NCBI GenBank assembly: GCA_004000515.1
Contig: CP034537.1
Coordinates: forward strand, 1,922,001-1,986,000
Origin: Pseudomonas poae
GTDB taxonomy: Bacteria; Pseudomonadota; Gammaproteobacteria; Pseudomonadales; Pseudomonadaceae
DNA: 64,000 nt
Reading direction: 5' to 3'
Part shown: one piece after another, positions 37,643 through 47,085 of the stretch
How the letters are laid out: the number at the start of each line of letters is the position of its first letter
How positions within the stretch are numbered: position 1 is the stretch's first letter
The notes under the pieces: model-generated
Databases searched by the model: none
The model's input: only the letters and a program-made list of their open reading frames with translations
Told to the model about the DNA's origin: nothing
Position numbers and translations under genes: made by a program

Positions 37643-38320
37643 TCAGCGAGTGGCTAGCGCTCCTTGATACAACACGGGCCCAGTCGGTTGCCCGGTCGGC
37701 GAACCACCTTGTGGCTCCAGGCTGACGGCCAGGGTCAGTGATGCGGTCAGCAGCGCTTGCTGCTCTTTGCTCAACTCAATCCGACCCTTACCGGCGCTAG
37801 GCACCAAGCCCAGTGAAATCGGTTTGCCGCCAGCGGGAATAGCCCACAATTCCAGGACGCGCGTCGGTTCCAGCGCCGCCAACGTCAACGGCTCGACTTG
37901 CAGGTAATCGGCAAAAGCCTGGATCTGCAACGCCGGTTGTTGGTTAGCGGCAACCAGCGTGGCCTTGTACTCGGCGCCGATATCACGCTGATAAAGAACG
38001 CCCACCAGCACTGCAACGACGACCGCACACGCGGCTGCCAGCAGGCGCACATTCATCCAGAACGGTTTCTTCGCCGGCACATGCAGCACTTGCGGCTCGA
38101 TGCGTGCCTGGATGCCGGCCCAAACATGATCGGGGACCGGCCGTTCCGGCAAGGTGCCGGTCAGGCTGGCAAGGGCGTCTTGCCAATGACCCAGCTCGAC
38201 CCGCAGCGCGGCATCGTCAAGCAACAAGGCATCAAAACGCCGACGTGCAGTGGCGGGCATCAGTCCGATGGCGTAGTCGCCGGCAAGGGCGCGGCGCAGT
38301 GCCGGGGTTTGGTAATTCAT
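37643..38320 (-). CDS. Anti-sigma factor, RskA family
   Basis: 225 residues. An N-terminal anti-sigma domain (ALRRALAGDYAIGLMPATARRRF; HWQDALASL) is followed by one membrane helix (about residues 92-110) and a periplasmic RskA domain (VLELWAIPAGGKPISLGLVP). It should hold the ECF sigma factor encoded just upstream at the membrane. Its ATG overlaps the sigma stop (ATGA), so they are translated together. The activating signal is not evident. Confidence 0.88.
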   Translation of the reverse strand: MNYQTPALRRALAGDYAIGLMPATARRRFDALLLDDAALRVELGHWQDALASLTGTLPERPVPDHVWAGIQARIEPQVLHVPAKKPFWMNVRLLAAACAVVVAVLVGVLYQRDIGAEYKATLVAANQQPALQIQAFADYLQVEPLTLAALEPTRVLELWAIPAGGKPISLGLVPSAGKGRIELSKEQQALLTASLTLAVSLEPQGGSPTGQPTGPVLYQGALATR

Positions 38321-38943
38321 GATTCAAGACACCTGCGCAGGCGCTCCATGCCTCGGCGAATCCAGGATTTGACCGAACCCAGTGGCGCTGCCAAGTGGTC
38401 GGCCAATTCGGAGCAGGAGAGGCCTTGGAAGTAAGCCACGCTGATGGATTGGCGCTGCATGCCGTCCAGGGTCTCCAGGCAGCGATTCAAGGCGTTGGCC
38501 TCACGTTGGCTGTCGAGCAGGTCGTGGGCGCTGGGGGCGTCATCGACCATGGCGTCTTGTTGGCCATCCACCAGCGGTTGCTCACGGTGCTTGCGCAATT
38601 GGTCGATGGCCAGGTTGCGGGTGATATTGACCATCCAGGTCATCGGCGCCGCCAGGTGCGCCTCGTAGCGCGGGGCGTTGTACCAGATACGCACGAAGGC
38701 TTCCTGCAGAACCTCTTCGGCCAGGTCAGGGCGCCCCATGAAACGCAGGGCCACACCGTGCAGTCGCGGTGAAACGTTGCGGTAAAGGGTTTCGAACGCC
38801 TGGCGGTTGCCTAGGGCGCATTGAGCCAGTAATGGCCGCAATGGGTCAGTATCGTTGATCGAAATAGGGCCTCTCCAAGCGCTCGAACGAGGGCGATGGG
38901 ACTGCGCACGGTAGGCAGAGGGTAGTTCAGCTCTGGCATTCAT
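38317..38943 (-). CDS. ECF RNA polymerase sigma factor (SigK/RskA-linked type)
   Basis: 208 residues. Region 2 has RQAFETLYRNVSPRLHGVAL and DLAEEVLQEAFVRIW with TWMVNITRNLAIDQLRK. Region 4 has AYFQGLSCSELADHLAAPLGSVKSWIRRG. The start at 38943 follows a GGAG site; an upstream ATG in frame would add 16 residues. It forms an operon with the RskA-type anti-sigma. It is divergent from the DUF2780 gene, which could be a target, but I found no clear -35/-10 copy to prove it. Confidence 0.9.
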   Translation of the reverse strand: MNARAELPSAYRAQSHRPRSSAWRGPISINDTDPLRPLLAQCALGNRQAFETLYRNVSPRLHGVALRFMGRPDLAEEVLQEAFVRIWYNAPRYEAHLAAPMTWMVNITRNLAIDQLRKHREQPLVDGQQDAMVDDAPSAHDLLDSQREANALNRCLETLDGMQRQSISVAYFQGLSCSELADHLAAPLGSVKSWIRRGMERLRRCLES

Positions 38944-39119
38944 TCCATCCCACTCCCCATCCCTCTCTCCATCCCACTTCGGGCGGTACATGGTAGATAT
39001 ACGCGCAGACGACTGATTCGGATGCGGTGACTATCTGAACTAATCTGAGTGTGGGAACAATCCTTCGGGACTGTCAGTCAAATCCCTGCTTTTAGCGCCT
39101 ACTTTCAGAGGTTATTTTG

Positions 39120-39689
39120 ATGAAGATTTCACGCGGTTTTGCCCTGTCCTGCCTGCTGAGCGTGGCCGCCGGCCCGGTGTTTGCCGCAGGTTTCAGCCTC
39201 GGTGACGTGGCCAACGCCGTTTCCGGCGCCCAGGGCACCAACAAGGCGGCGGCTGCGGCGCCGAGCTCCCAGACCGCCGGTCTGCTCAGCGCCCTGACCT
39301 CGCAACTCAATGTCACCCCAGAACAAGCCGTAGGCGGCACCGGCGCCATGCTGGGTCTGGCGAAGAACCAACTGAGCGGCACCGACTATTCGCAATTGGG
39401 TAAAAGCGTGCCCGGCCTGGACCAACTGTCAGGCAGCAATTCCCTGGGCAGCCTCGGCGCCTTGAGCGGGATGCTCGGCCAGAGTGGCGGCAGCAAGACC
39501 AGCGGCCTGGACGGCTTGCTGGGTAACGTGAAGAGCACCAGCGACCTGAACACCGCGTTCAGCGCACTGGGCATGGACAGCGGGATGGTCGGCCAGTTTG
39601 CGCCGGTGATCCTGCAATACCTGGGCAGCCAGGGCGCCAGCACTTCCGTGCTGGGCAAACTGGCCCAGGCCTGGGGTACCGGCGGTTAA
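39120..39689 (+). CDS. Secreted DUF2780 (VcgC/VcgE) protein
   Basis: 189 residues. A Sec signal peptide with probable cut after VFA|AGF (residue 23) is followed by a Gly/Ser/Ala-rich protein with LTSQLNVTPEQAVGGTGAML and FAPVILQYLGSQGAS, the DUF2780 pattern. It is likely periplasmic. The function is unknown. The final TAA shares the palindrome TTAA with the stop of the convergent acyltransferase gene. Confidence 0.85.
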   Translation: MKISRGFALSCLLSVAAGPVFAAGFSLGDVANAVSGAQGTNKAAAAAPSSQTAGLLSALTSQLNVTPEQAVGGTGAMLGLAKNQLSGTDYSQLGKSVPGLDQLSGSNSLGSLGALSGMLGQSGGSKTSGLDGLLGNVKSTSDLNTAFSALGMDSGMVGQFAPVILQYLGSQGASTSVLGKLAQAWGTGG

Positions 39690-40574
39690 GGACGTTCCGC
39701 GCGCAGTTGTTCGATGCGCGCGTCTTTCTCCTTCCAGAGCTGGTTCACCCAGCTCTGGACGGTTTGGCGAAATGCCGGATCGTTCTCGTAATCCCCCCTG
39801 CCATAAGGCCGGGTCCAGTTCGCGGGTGCGGATATCGATGATCACCCTTGGCACCGCGCCGCTGATCAGGTCCCAAAACCCTGGGATGTTCTCCTGTGGG
39901 TAAACCACCGTGACGTCGAGAATCGCGTCCAGTTGTTCACCCATCGCCGCCAGTACAAATGCCACGCCGCCCGCCTTGGGCTTGAGCAGCCGCTTGAACG
40001 GTGAATCTTGCTGCTTGCGCTTGGTCTCGTTGAACCGTGTGCCTTCCAGGTAGTTGACCACCGTCACCGGCTGGCGCTTGAACAGCTCGCACGCCTCCTT
40101 TGTGATCTTCAAGTCCTGCCCCGCCAGCTCCGGGTGCTTGGCCAGGAACGCCTTGGTGTAGCGCTTCATGAACGGGTAATCCAGCGCCCACCATGCCAGG
40201 CCCAGGAAGGGCACCCAGATCAGCTCCTTTTTCAGGAAGAACTTGAAGAACGGCGTGCGGCGGTTGAGGGCCTGGATCAGCGCGGGGATATCCACCCAGG
40301 ATTGGTGGTTGCTGATGACCAGGTAAGAGGTGTCGGTGCGCAAGTCGCCGCCACCGCGAATGTCCCATTGGGTGGGGATGCACAGGGCGAAAATCAACTT
40401 GTCGATCTCGGCCCAGGTCTCGGCGATCCACATCACCGCCCACGACATGTAGTCGCGCGAGCGGCCGGGGGCGACCAGTTTGAGCAGGGCAAACACCATC
40501 AACGGACCGATCAGGACCAGGGTGTTGAGCAACAGCAGCAGGGTGACAAAACAGCCGGTGAGCAGGCGGCGCAT
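39686..40574 (-). CDS. PlsC-like 1-acylglycerol-3-phosphate acyltransferase; one frameshift
   Basis: One extra base in the C run at 39793-39798 sends the frame far past its end. Repaired, the protein is 295 residues. Two N-terminal membrane segments are followed by the acyltransferase motifs NHQSWVD (block I), FFLKKEL (block II), VVNYLEGTRFNETK (block III) and the VVYP block, as in the YihG/OlsA-like inner-membrane acyltransferases. The corrected C-terminus ends KDARIEQLRAERP at a TAA that overlaps the DUF2780 stop. It acts on phospholipid precursors. Confidence 0.87.
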
Positions 40575-40747
40575 AAGCAACTCTTGGGATCTTGTGGGCG
40601 GGCCATGATAAGAGAGCTGAGTCTAGAGGCCAAATCGCAAATCGCCGCACGAATGTTTCACAATGTGCCGGTTATGGTTGAGGACGCTAACTAAGTGCCG
40701 CTTTTGCGGTCTAGAATCCGCCTACTTCTTTCCGAGGAAATCACTTC

Positions 40748-41248
40748 GTGAAACTGCTCCTTGCCGCCTTCGCCCTGGTCGCCTTGCCCGTCATGGCTGC
40801 CGAACCGACCCTCTACGGTCGCTACGAATACATCCAACTGCCGGAGATCGGCGAAACCTTCAAGGCCAAGATGGACACCGGCGCCCTGACCGCCTCGCTG
40901 TCGGCGCGCAATATCGAAACCTTCCAGCGTGACGGTGACGATTGGGTGCGCTTCCGCCTCGGCGGCAAGGATGCCAGCGACAAGGTCTACGAGCACAAGG
41001 TATCGCGCATCAGCAAGATCAAGAGCCGCGCCGACGAAGACGACGACAAGGACGAAGCCACTGTAGCCAAGCGCCCGGTGATCGACCTGGAAATGTGCCT
41101 GGGCAACATCAAGCGCACTGTCGAGGTCAACCTCACCGACCGCAGCAGCTTCAACTACCCGCTGCTGATCGGCGCCAAGGCCCTGCGTGAATTCGGTGCA
41201 GCGGTGAACCCGGCGCGTCGTTACACTGCCGACAAACCGGACTGCTGA
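40748..41248 (+). CDS. Secreted RimK-linked / retropepsin-like zinc-protease family protein
   Basis: 166 residues. A signal peptide (cut near VMA|AEP, residue 18) precedes an aspartic-protease-like fold with MDTGALTASLSARN (DTGA motif, residue about 42) and a final LIGAKALREFGAAVNPARRY. It is the PF05618 group often called ATP-dependent zinc protease, but no ATP site is visible and activity is unproven. The start is a GTG with CGAGGA upstream. It precedes creB by 9 bases, so it may be in the creBCD transcript. Confidence 0.82.
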   Translation: MKLLLAAFALVALPVMAAEPTLYGRYEYIQLPEIGETFKAKMDTGALTASLSARNIETFQRDGDDWVRFRLGGKDASDKVYEHKVSRISKIKSRADEDDDKDEATVAKRPVIDLEMCLGNIKRTVEVNLTDRSSFNYPLLIGAKALREFGAAVNPARRYTADKPDC

Positions 41249-41257
41249 CGGATCCAC

Positions 41258-41926
41258 ATGCCCCACATCCTGATTGTCGAAGACGAAGCGGCGATTGCCG
41301 ACACGCTGATATTCGCCCTGCAGGGCGAGGGCTTCACCACCACCTGGCTGAGCCTCGGCCAGGAGGCGCTGGCCCATCAGCGCCAGACGCCGGCGGACCT
41401 GGTCATCCTCGACATCGGCCTGCCGGATATCACCGGGTTTGAAACCTGCAAGCAACTGCGACGGTTCAGCGAAGTGCCGGTGATGTTCCTCAGTGCGCGG
41501 GATGGCGAGATCGATCGCGTGGTGGGGCTGGAGATCGGCGCTGACGATTATGTGGTCAAGCCGTTCAGCCCTCGGGAAGTGGCGGCGCGGGTACGGGCGA
41601 TCCTCAAGCGTGTCGGCCCCGCAGTGACGCCCGCTGTGTTCCAAGTGGACCTGGAACGCATGCAGATCCATTATCGCGGCCAGCCGCTGAGCTTGACGCG
41701 CCACGAATTCCGCCTGCTGCACAGCCTGCTGGAACAGCCCGAGCGGGTGTTCAGCCGCGAGCAACTGCTGGACGCTGTCGGCGTGGCGGCGGATGCCGGC
41801 TATGAGCGCAACATCGACAGCCACATCAAAAGCCTGCGCAGCAAATTGCGAGCGGTGGCTGCCGATGCCGAGCCGATCCAGACCCACCGCGGCCTCGGCT
41901 ACAGCTACAGCCCGGGCAACAGCTGA
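41258..41926 (+). CDS. creB: Response regulator CreB (OmpR family)
   Basis: 222 residues. The receiver domain has acidic EDEA, phospho-Asp in LVILDIGLPD (about residue 51) and Lys in VVKPFSPREV. The C-terminal winged helix has LTRHEFRLLHSLLEQPERVF and GYERNIDSHIKSLRSKL. With CreC it answers carbon or cell-wall signals and drives creD in other bacteria. The stop overlaps the creC start (TGATG). Confidence 0.92.
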   Translation: MPHILIVEDEAAIADTLIFALQGEGFTTTWLSLGQEALAHQRQTPADLVILDIGLPDITGFETCKQLRRFSEVPVMFLSARDGEIDRVVGLEIGADDYVVKPFSPREVAARVRAILKRVGPAVTPAVFQVDLERMQIHYRGQPLSLTRHEFRLLHSLLEQPERVFSREQLLDAVGVAADAGYERNIDSHIKSLRSKLRAVAADAEPIQTHRGLGYSYSPGNS

Positions 41927-43363
41927 TGCGCCTGGGGCTGCGGATCTTCCTGGTGTACGCGCTGTTTATCGGGCTCACCGGCTACTTTGTGCTCAGCACG
42001 GTGATGAAGGAAATCCGCCCGGGCGTGCGCCAGTCCACCGAAGAAACCCTGGTGGACACCGCCAATCTTCTGGCCGAAGTCCTGCGCGATGACGTGAAGA
42101 ACGGCACCCTCGGCCAAAGCCACTGGCCCGAACTGCTCAAGGCTTATGGCAATCGCCAGCCGGGGGCGACCATCTGGGGCTTGCCGAAAACCAGGTCAAC
42201 CACCGTATCTATGTGACCGACGCCAAGGGCATCGTGCTGCTCGACTCCACCGGCGAAGCGGTGGGCCAGGATTATTCCAAGTGGAACGACGTGTACCTGA
42301 CCCTGCGCGGTGAATACGGCGCCCGTTCCACCCGCAGCGAACTGGACGACCCGGCGTCGTCGGTGATGCACGTGGGCGCGCCGATTCGCGACAACGGCGA
42401 GATCATCGGCGTGGTTACCGTGGCCAAGCCCAATAGCTCGTTGCAACCCTATGTAGATCGCACTGAGCGGCGCCTGCTGTGGTACGGCGCGGGGTTGGTG
42501 ATCCTCGGTCTGTTGCTTGGCGCATTGCTGTCGTGGTGGCTGAGCGTCGCCCTACGGCGGCTCACGGCGTACGCAGAGGCCGTCAGCGAAGGCCGGCGTG
42601 CCGAGCTGCCGCATTACCGTGGTGGTGAACTCAAGCAGCTGTCCACCGCCGTGGAGCACATGCGCACCCAACTGGAAGGCAAGGCCTACGTCGAACATTA
42701 CGTGCACACCCTGACCCACGAATTGAAGAGCCCATTGGCGGCAATTCGGGGTGCGGCGGAGCTGTTGCAGGGCGATATGAGCCGCGAGCAGCAGCAGCGT
42801 TTCGTCGGCAATATCGACAGTGAAAGCGCACGCCTGCAGCACTTGATCGAACGCCTGCTGAACTTGGCGCAAGTCGAGCAGCGCCAGGGCCTGGAGGAGC
42901 AGGTGAGTATTGCGGTGGCGGCGATGGTCGATGACGTACTCAAGGCCCAATGCGCGCGCATCGAAGGCGCCGGCTTGCAGGTCGAGCAGGCGATTGCTGC
43001 TGACGTGAGGGTGTACGGCGAGCCGTTCCTGTTGCGCCAGGCGTTGGGCAATCTGCTGGATAACGCACTGGATTTCACACCCCCGGCGGCACGCTGAGGT
43101 TCAGTGCCAGCACCCGGCACAACGACGTGCAGGTCAGCCTGTTCAACCAGGCAGCACCGATTCCCGACTACGCCCTGCCGCGCCTGAGCGAGCGCTTCTA
43201 CTCGCTGCCACGCCCGGCCAGCGGGCGCAAAAGCACGGGCCTGGGCCTCAACTTTGTCGAGGAAGTGATGAAGCTGCACGGCGGTGCGTTGCAGATCGGC
43301 AATGTGCCGGGGGGCGTGCACGTGGTGCTGCATCTCCACACAGTCTCCACATTGCCCACATAA
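41926..43363 (+). CDS. creC: Sensor histidine kinase CreC; two frameshifts
   Basis: Two missing bases (AAAA at about 42187-42190, C run at 43080-43084) split a 479-residue kinase. It has an N-terminal membrane helix, a periplasmic domain to about residue 185, a second helix (LVILGLLLGALLSWWLSVAL), HAMP, the phospho-His box HTLTHELKSPLAAIRGAAEL (about residue 265), the N box GNLLDNALDFTPPGG and the G box RKSTGLGLNFVEEV. It signals to CreB. Both breaks are in homopolymers. Confidence 0.9.
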
Positions 43364-43414
43364 ATCTCCCACACAGGCTGCCCAGACTCGCCCCATCAAA
43401 ACAGGGAGAGTCCC

Positions 43415-44788
43415 ATGAACCGCAGTCTGCTTTTCAAACTGGGCGCAATTGCGCTGCTGATGCTGGTATTGCTGATTCCATTGCTGATGATCAACGGCAT
43501 CATCGGCGACCGGCAATACACTCGCGACAGCGTGCTGGAGGAAATTGCCCGCAGTTCCAGCTACAGCCAGCGCCTAACCGGCCCGGTGATGGTGGTGCCC
43601 TATCGCAAGACCGTGCGCGAGTGGAAGCTCAATGAAAAGCTCAACAAACGCTACGAAGTCACCCGTGAAGAGCGTGGTCGTCTGTATTTCCTGCCGGATC
43701 GATTTGAACTCGACGGCAAGGTGCAGACCGAACTGCGGGCACGGGGTATCTACCAGGCGCGGTTGTTCCATGCCGACAACCGCATCAGTGGGCATTTCGA
43801 ACTGCCTGCGCAGTTGGGTATCACCGAAGACTTCGTCGATTACCGCTTTGATCCGGCGTTTCTGGCGGTGGGTATCAGCGATATTCGTGGCATCGAAAAC
43901 GCGCTGAAGCTTGAGCTGGGCAGCCAGCGCCTGGACTTTGAACCGGGCTCCCAGGTCGACTGGTTGGGTGAAGGCGTGCACGTGACATTGCCCGAGCAGG
44001 ACAGCAAAAAGCCCTACGTCATGGCGTTTGCGTTTGACCTGCGCCTGCAAGGCACCGAGCAATTGCAAGTGGTGCCGGTGGGCAAGACCAGCCAGGTGTC
44101 ACTGGCTTCCAATTGGCCGCACCCGAGTTTTATCGGCAACTTCCTGCCGGCCCAGCGTGAAGTCACCGACCAGGGCTTCACCGCCACATGGCAGACCTCA
44201 TTCTTTTCCACCAACCTCGAACAAGCGCTGCAAAACTGCCTGGATGGCCAGAGCTGCAAGGACTTCAGCAACCGCAGCTTTGGCGTGAACTTCATCGACC
44301 CGGTTGACCAGTACCTCAAGAGCGACCGGGCGATCAAATACGCATTGCTGTTCATCGCCCTGACCTTTGCCGGCTTCTTCCTGTTCGAAGTCCTCAAGAG
44401 CCTGGCGGTACACCCGGTGCAGTATGCGTTGGTGGGCGTTGCGCTGGCGTTGTTCTACCTGCTGCTGTTGTCGTTGTCCGAGCACATCGGCTTCGCCATG
44501 GCCTACCTTATCTCCGCCAGCGCCTGTGTGTTGTTGATCGGTTTTTACGTGTGCCACGTGCTGCGCAGCATCACTCACGGCTTGGGTTTTTCGGCGGGGC
44601 TGGCAGCGCTGTATGGCTTGTTGTACGGGTTGCTGAGTGCCGAGGATTACGCGTTGCTGATGGGCTCGCTGCTGCTGTTTGGCTTGCTGGGGACGGTGAT
44701 GGTGCTGACGCGCAAACTGGATTGGTATGGCGTGGGCAAGCGCAAGGTGGTGGAACCGTTGCAGTTTGATCTGGAGGCGGTGAAATGA
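43415..44788 (+). CDS. creD: Inner-membrane protein CreD
   Basis: 457 residues. One N-terminal helix is followed by a large periplasmic domain with ARGIYQARLFHADNRISGHF and SNWPHPSFIGNFLPAQREVT. Five to six membrane helices occupy the C-terminal third (FIALTFAGFFLFEVLKSLAV; HPVQYALVGVALALFYLLLL). It is the CreD/colicin E2 tolerance family, the output gene of CreBC and linked elsewhere to beta-lactam response. A 51-base gap and a GGGAGAG site precede it. Confidence 0.93.
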   Translation: MNRSLLFKLGAIALLMLVLLIPLLMINGIIGDRQYTRDSVLEEIARSSSYSQRLTGPVMVVPYRKTVREWKLNEKLNKRYEVTREERGRLYFLPDRFELDGKVQTELRARGIYQARLFHADNRISGHFELPAQLGITEDFVDYRFDPAFLAVGISDIRGIENALKLELGSQRLDFEPGSQVDWLGEGVHVTLPEQDSKKPYVMAFAFDLRLQGTEQLQVVPVGKTSQVSLASNWPHPSFIGNFLPAQREVTDQGFTATWQTSFFSTNLEQALQNCLDGQSCKDFSNRSFGVNFIDPVDQYLKSDRAIKYALLFIALTFAGFFLFEVLKSLAVHPVQYALVGVALALFYLLLLSLSEHIGFAMAYLISASACVLLIGFYVCHVLRSITHGLGFSAGLAALYGLLYGLLSAEDYALLMGSLLLFGLLGTVMVLTRKLDWYGVGKRKVVEPLQFDLEAVK

Positions 44789-44856
44789 TTGGCTTGCGCG
44801 AGGATCAGCAAATGAAGGCGCGGATTGTCGACTATCTCAATCACGCCATGGGACTC

Positions 44857-44944
44857 TGTGGGAGCTGGCTTGCCTGCGATGCAGGCACCTCGGTATGTCA
44901 GTCAAACCGAGGTGATGCCATCGCGGGCAAGCCCGGCTCCCACA
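44857..44944. repeat. REP pair after creD
   Basis: tgtgggagctggcttgcctg and, inverted, gcgggcaagcccggctccca around a 45-base centre. Confidence 0.88.
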
Positions 44945-44976
44945 CAAGCCCCTCCCACATTGGTTCGCGGTGGATT

Positions 44977-45607
44977 TTAGGCCGGTGGCTGGGTCTGTTG
45001 CATCGAAGGACGCTGGCTGACTTCGGCGTACCAAGCGGCAAGCCTCGGGTTATCCAACCGCCATTGCATGTCCGGGTGGCGGAAATCCAGGTAACCCAAG
45101 GCACACGCCACGCTGATGGCGGCAATGTCGAAATGGCTGGCCAGTTCGGCAATCGCGTCGGCTTCCAGCTCGGCGAGGGTACGACGGATCTTATTGCGCT
45201 GCTCATCCAGCCATTGGTCCCAGTGTTTTCTCCACCGGGCGCAGGGCGCTTTCATAGCGCACCAGCACGGCAGCATCCATGATTCCGTCGGCCATCGAGG
45301 CCAGGGTCAGACGGCGCCAGCGGGCCGAGCCGTCGCGGGGTATCAGCGGGTTGCCAACGTGCTGGTGGTCGAAGTAATCGAGGATCACCCGGCTGTCGTG
45401 CAGTACCGAGCCATCGGCCAGGCGCAAGGCTGGGATCTTGCCGACTGGGTTGCTTTGCACCACGTTGGCGTCCGGGGTGACCGGTGTTGGCATGCAGGTT
45501 TGCAGGGCGACGCGATCCTGCTGGCCGGTTTCCAGCAGCAGTACGCGAACTTTGCGGACAAAGGGCGAGGCGGGGTTGTGGAACAAGGTCATGCTGGGAG
45601 CGGACAT
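44977..45607 (-). CDS. Glutathione S-transferase family protein; one frameshift
   Basis: One extra base in the T run at 45226-45229 splits a 209-residue GST. The N-terminal thioredoxin-like domain has MTLFHNPASPFVRKVRVLLL and VGKIPALRLADGSVLHDSRV with the cis-Pro. The C-terminal helical domain has DIAAISVACALGYLDFRHPD. The Ser in the SPF segment is the probable glutathione-activating residue. The second ATG (45607) is chosen because AGGA lies 6 bases before it. The substrate is unknown. Confidence 0.9.
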
Positions 45608-45665
45608 GGACATTCCTCACTGTGGGCAGTGGCTAGCCTAGAGGTATCGAAGGTGTTTTTGAAGG

Positions 45666-45747
45666 CCTCATCGCGGGCAAGCCCGGCTCCCACATTTGAC
45701 CGTGTTCACACATCAACCTGTGGGAGCTGGCTTGCCTGCGATGAGGG
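45666..45747. repeat. REP pair upstream of the GST gene
   Basis: catcgcgggcaagcccggct and, inverted, tgtgggagctggcttgcctg. The right edge nearly touches the stop of the small membrane protein gene. Confidence 0.87.
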
Positions 45748-45749
45748 GC

Positions 45750-45932
45750 TCAGCCACGCCGCTTAAACAACGCCCAAACACCAATGACAGCCGGAATCCC
45801 CAACCCCAGCCAACTCAACGAATCCCACAGTCCATCCCCCAGCAACGCCGCAAACAACCCGCCGGCACTGAGCAGGCCAATCCCCAGCGGAATCGCAAAC
45901 ACCTTCCAGAAACTCGATTGACGCGGCTTCAT
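45750..45932 (-). CDS. Small two-helix membrane protein coupled to the PepSY gene (60 aa)
   Basis: 60 residues: a basic start (MKPRQSSFWKV), two hydrophobic stretches (about 10-30 and 38-54) and a basic end (FKRRG), so probably a hairpin in the inner membrane with both ends inside. Its ATG overlaps the PepSY stop (ATGA). Small proteins in this place occur downstream of PepSY-TM genes in siderophore clusters; the role is unknown. Confidence 0.7.
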   Translation of the reverse strand: MKPRQSSFWKVFAIPLGIGLLSAGGLFAALLGDGLWDSLSWLGLGIPAVIGVWALFKRRG

Positions 45933-47022
45933 GTTTTACGCCTGACGATCCACAGGTAAACCCCGCTGCCCAGCACGATGATGGTCAGCACATCCAGCAC
46001 CGCCCACAACACCTTCATCGGCATGCCGCCATAGTCGCCAAAGTGCAGCGGCTGGGACATGCCCATGGCGTCCATGTACCACGGCCGCTCGGCGATGGCG
46101 GTGACGGCCAGGGTGCTGGCGTCGATCAGTACCGGCGTGAGCAGGTGCGAAGTGAGGTGGTGCTGCCCTTCATGAACACCGCATAGTGGTGCTCACTGGA
46201 AAAACGCGTGCCGGGGAAGGCAATGAAGTCCGGCTCCATGCCGGGCGCAGCCTTGGCAGCGATGGCCAGCAGCTCGGTGGCCGGTGCACGCTGGGTCAGC
46301 GGCGGCGCATGTTTGTACGGTTCGATCATGGCGCTGAGGCTGTCCTGTCGCCAGGCGGCGATGATCAGGTCGGCGCAGGCACTGATCACGCCGGTCACGC
46401 CCACCACCAATGCCCAGGTCAGGGTCACCACGCCGATCAGGTTATGCAGGTCGAGCCAGCGCAAACGTGTGGATTTGTCCTGGCGTACGGTGGCGAACTT
46501 CAAGCGGCGCATGAACGGCAGGTACAACACCGTGCCCGAGACAATCGCCACCACAAACAAAATGCCCATGAACGCCAGCAGCAACTTGCCCGGCAAACCG
46601 GCAAACATATCCACATGCAAGCGCAGCAGAAACAGGGTGAACCCGCCATTGGCCGATGGCATCTCCACGGCCTCCCCGGTGCGCGCATCGAGCATGAAGG
46701 TGTGGGATGAGTTGGGCTCGGTCCCGGCGGTGGCCGCCATGATCGCGATCACGCCGTTCTTGTCGTCCTCGTCCCAGGCCAGGTACTGCATGGCTTCGCC
46801 AGGGCGATGGGCCTGGGCGGCGGTCACGAGTTGTTCCAGGTTGAGCTGTGGTGTGTCGGCGGGCATTTGCGCCAATTGCGGCTCGTTGCCCAGCAGGTGA
46901 TCGATCTCGTGGTGAAATACCAACGGCAGGCCGGTGAGGGCGAGCAGCAGCAGGAACACCGTGCAGATCAGGCTGGTCCAGGTGTGGATGAAGGACCAGC
47001 GGCGGATGGTTTTGCTTTTCAT
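45929..47022 (-). CDS. PepSY-associated TM protein (FpvG/PiuB-like), iron uptake; one frameshift
   Basis: One missing base (plus-strand GGTGG at about 46157-46161) splits a 364-residue protein. It starts IRRWSFIHTWTSLICTVFLL, with further membrane segments (LLLAFMGILFVVAIVSGTVL; LIGVVTLTWALVVGVTGVIS; end IIVLGSGVYLWIVRRKT) and periplasmic PepSY parts. Conserved His residues in HTW, HHEID and HNLIG suggest haem or electron transfer, as in the FpvG-type reductases that release iron from siderophores. It follows the TonB receptor in the same orientation. Confidence 0.82.
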
Positions 47023-47085
47023 TTTCTAGCCTTCAGACACACCGAAGCCGCCCAGGGTGGGCGGCCTGGTTGTTAACTCAGCCGA

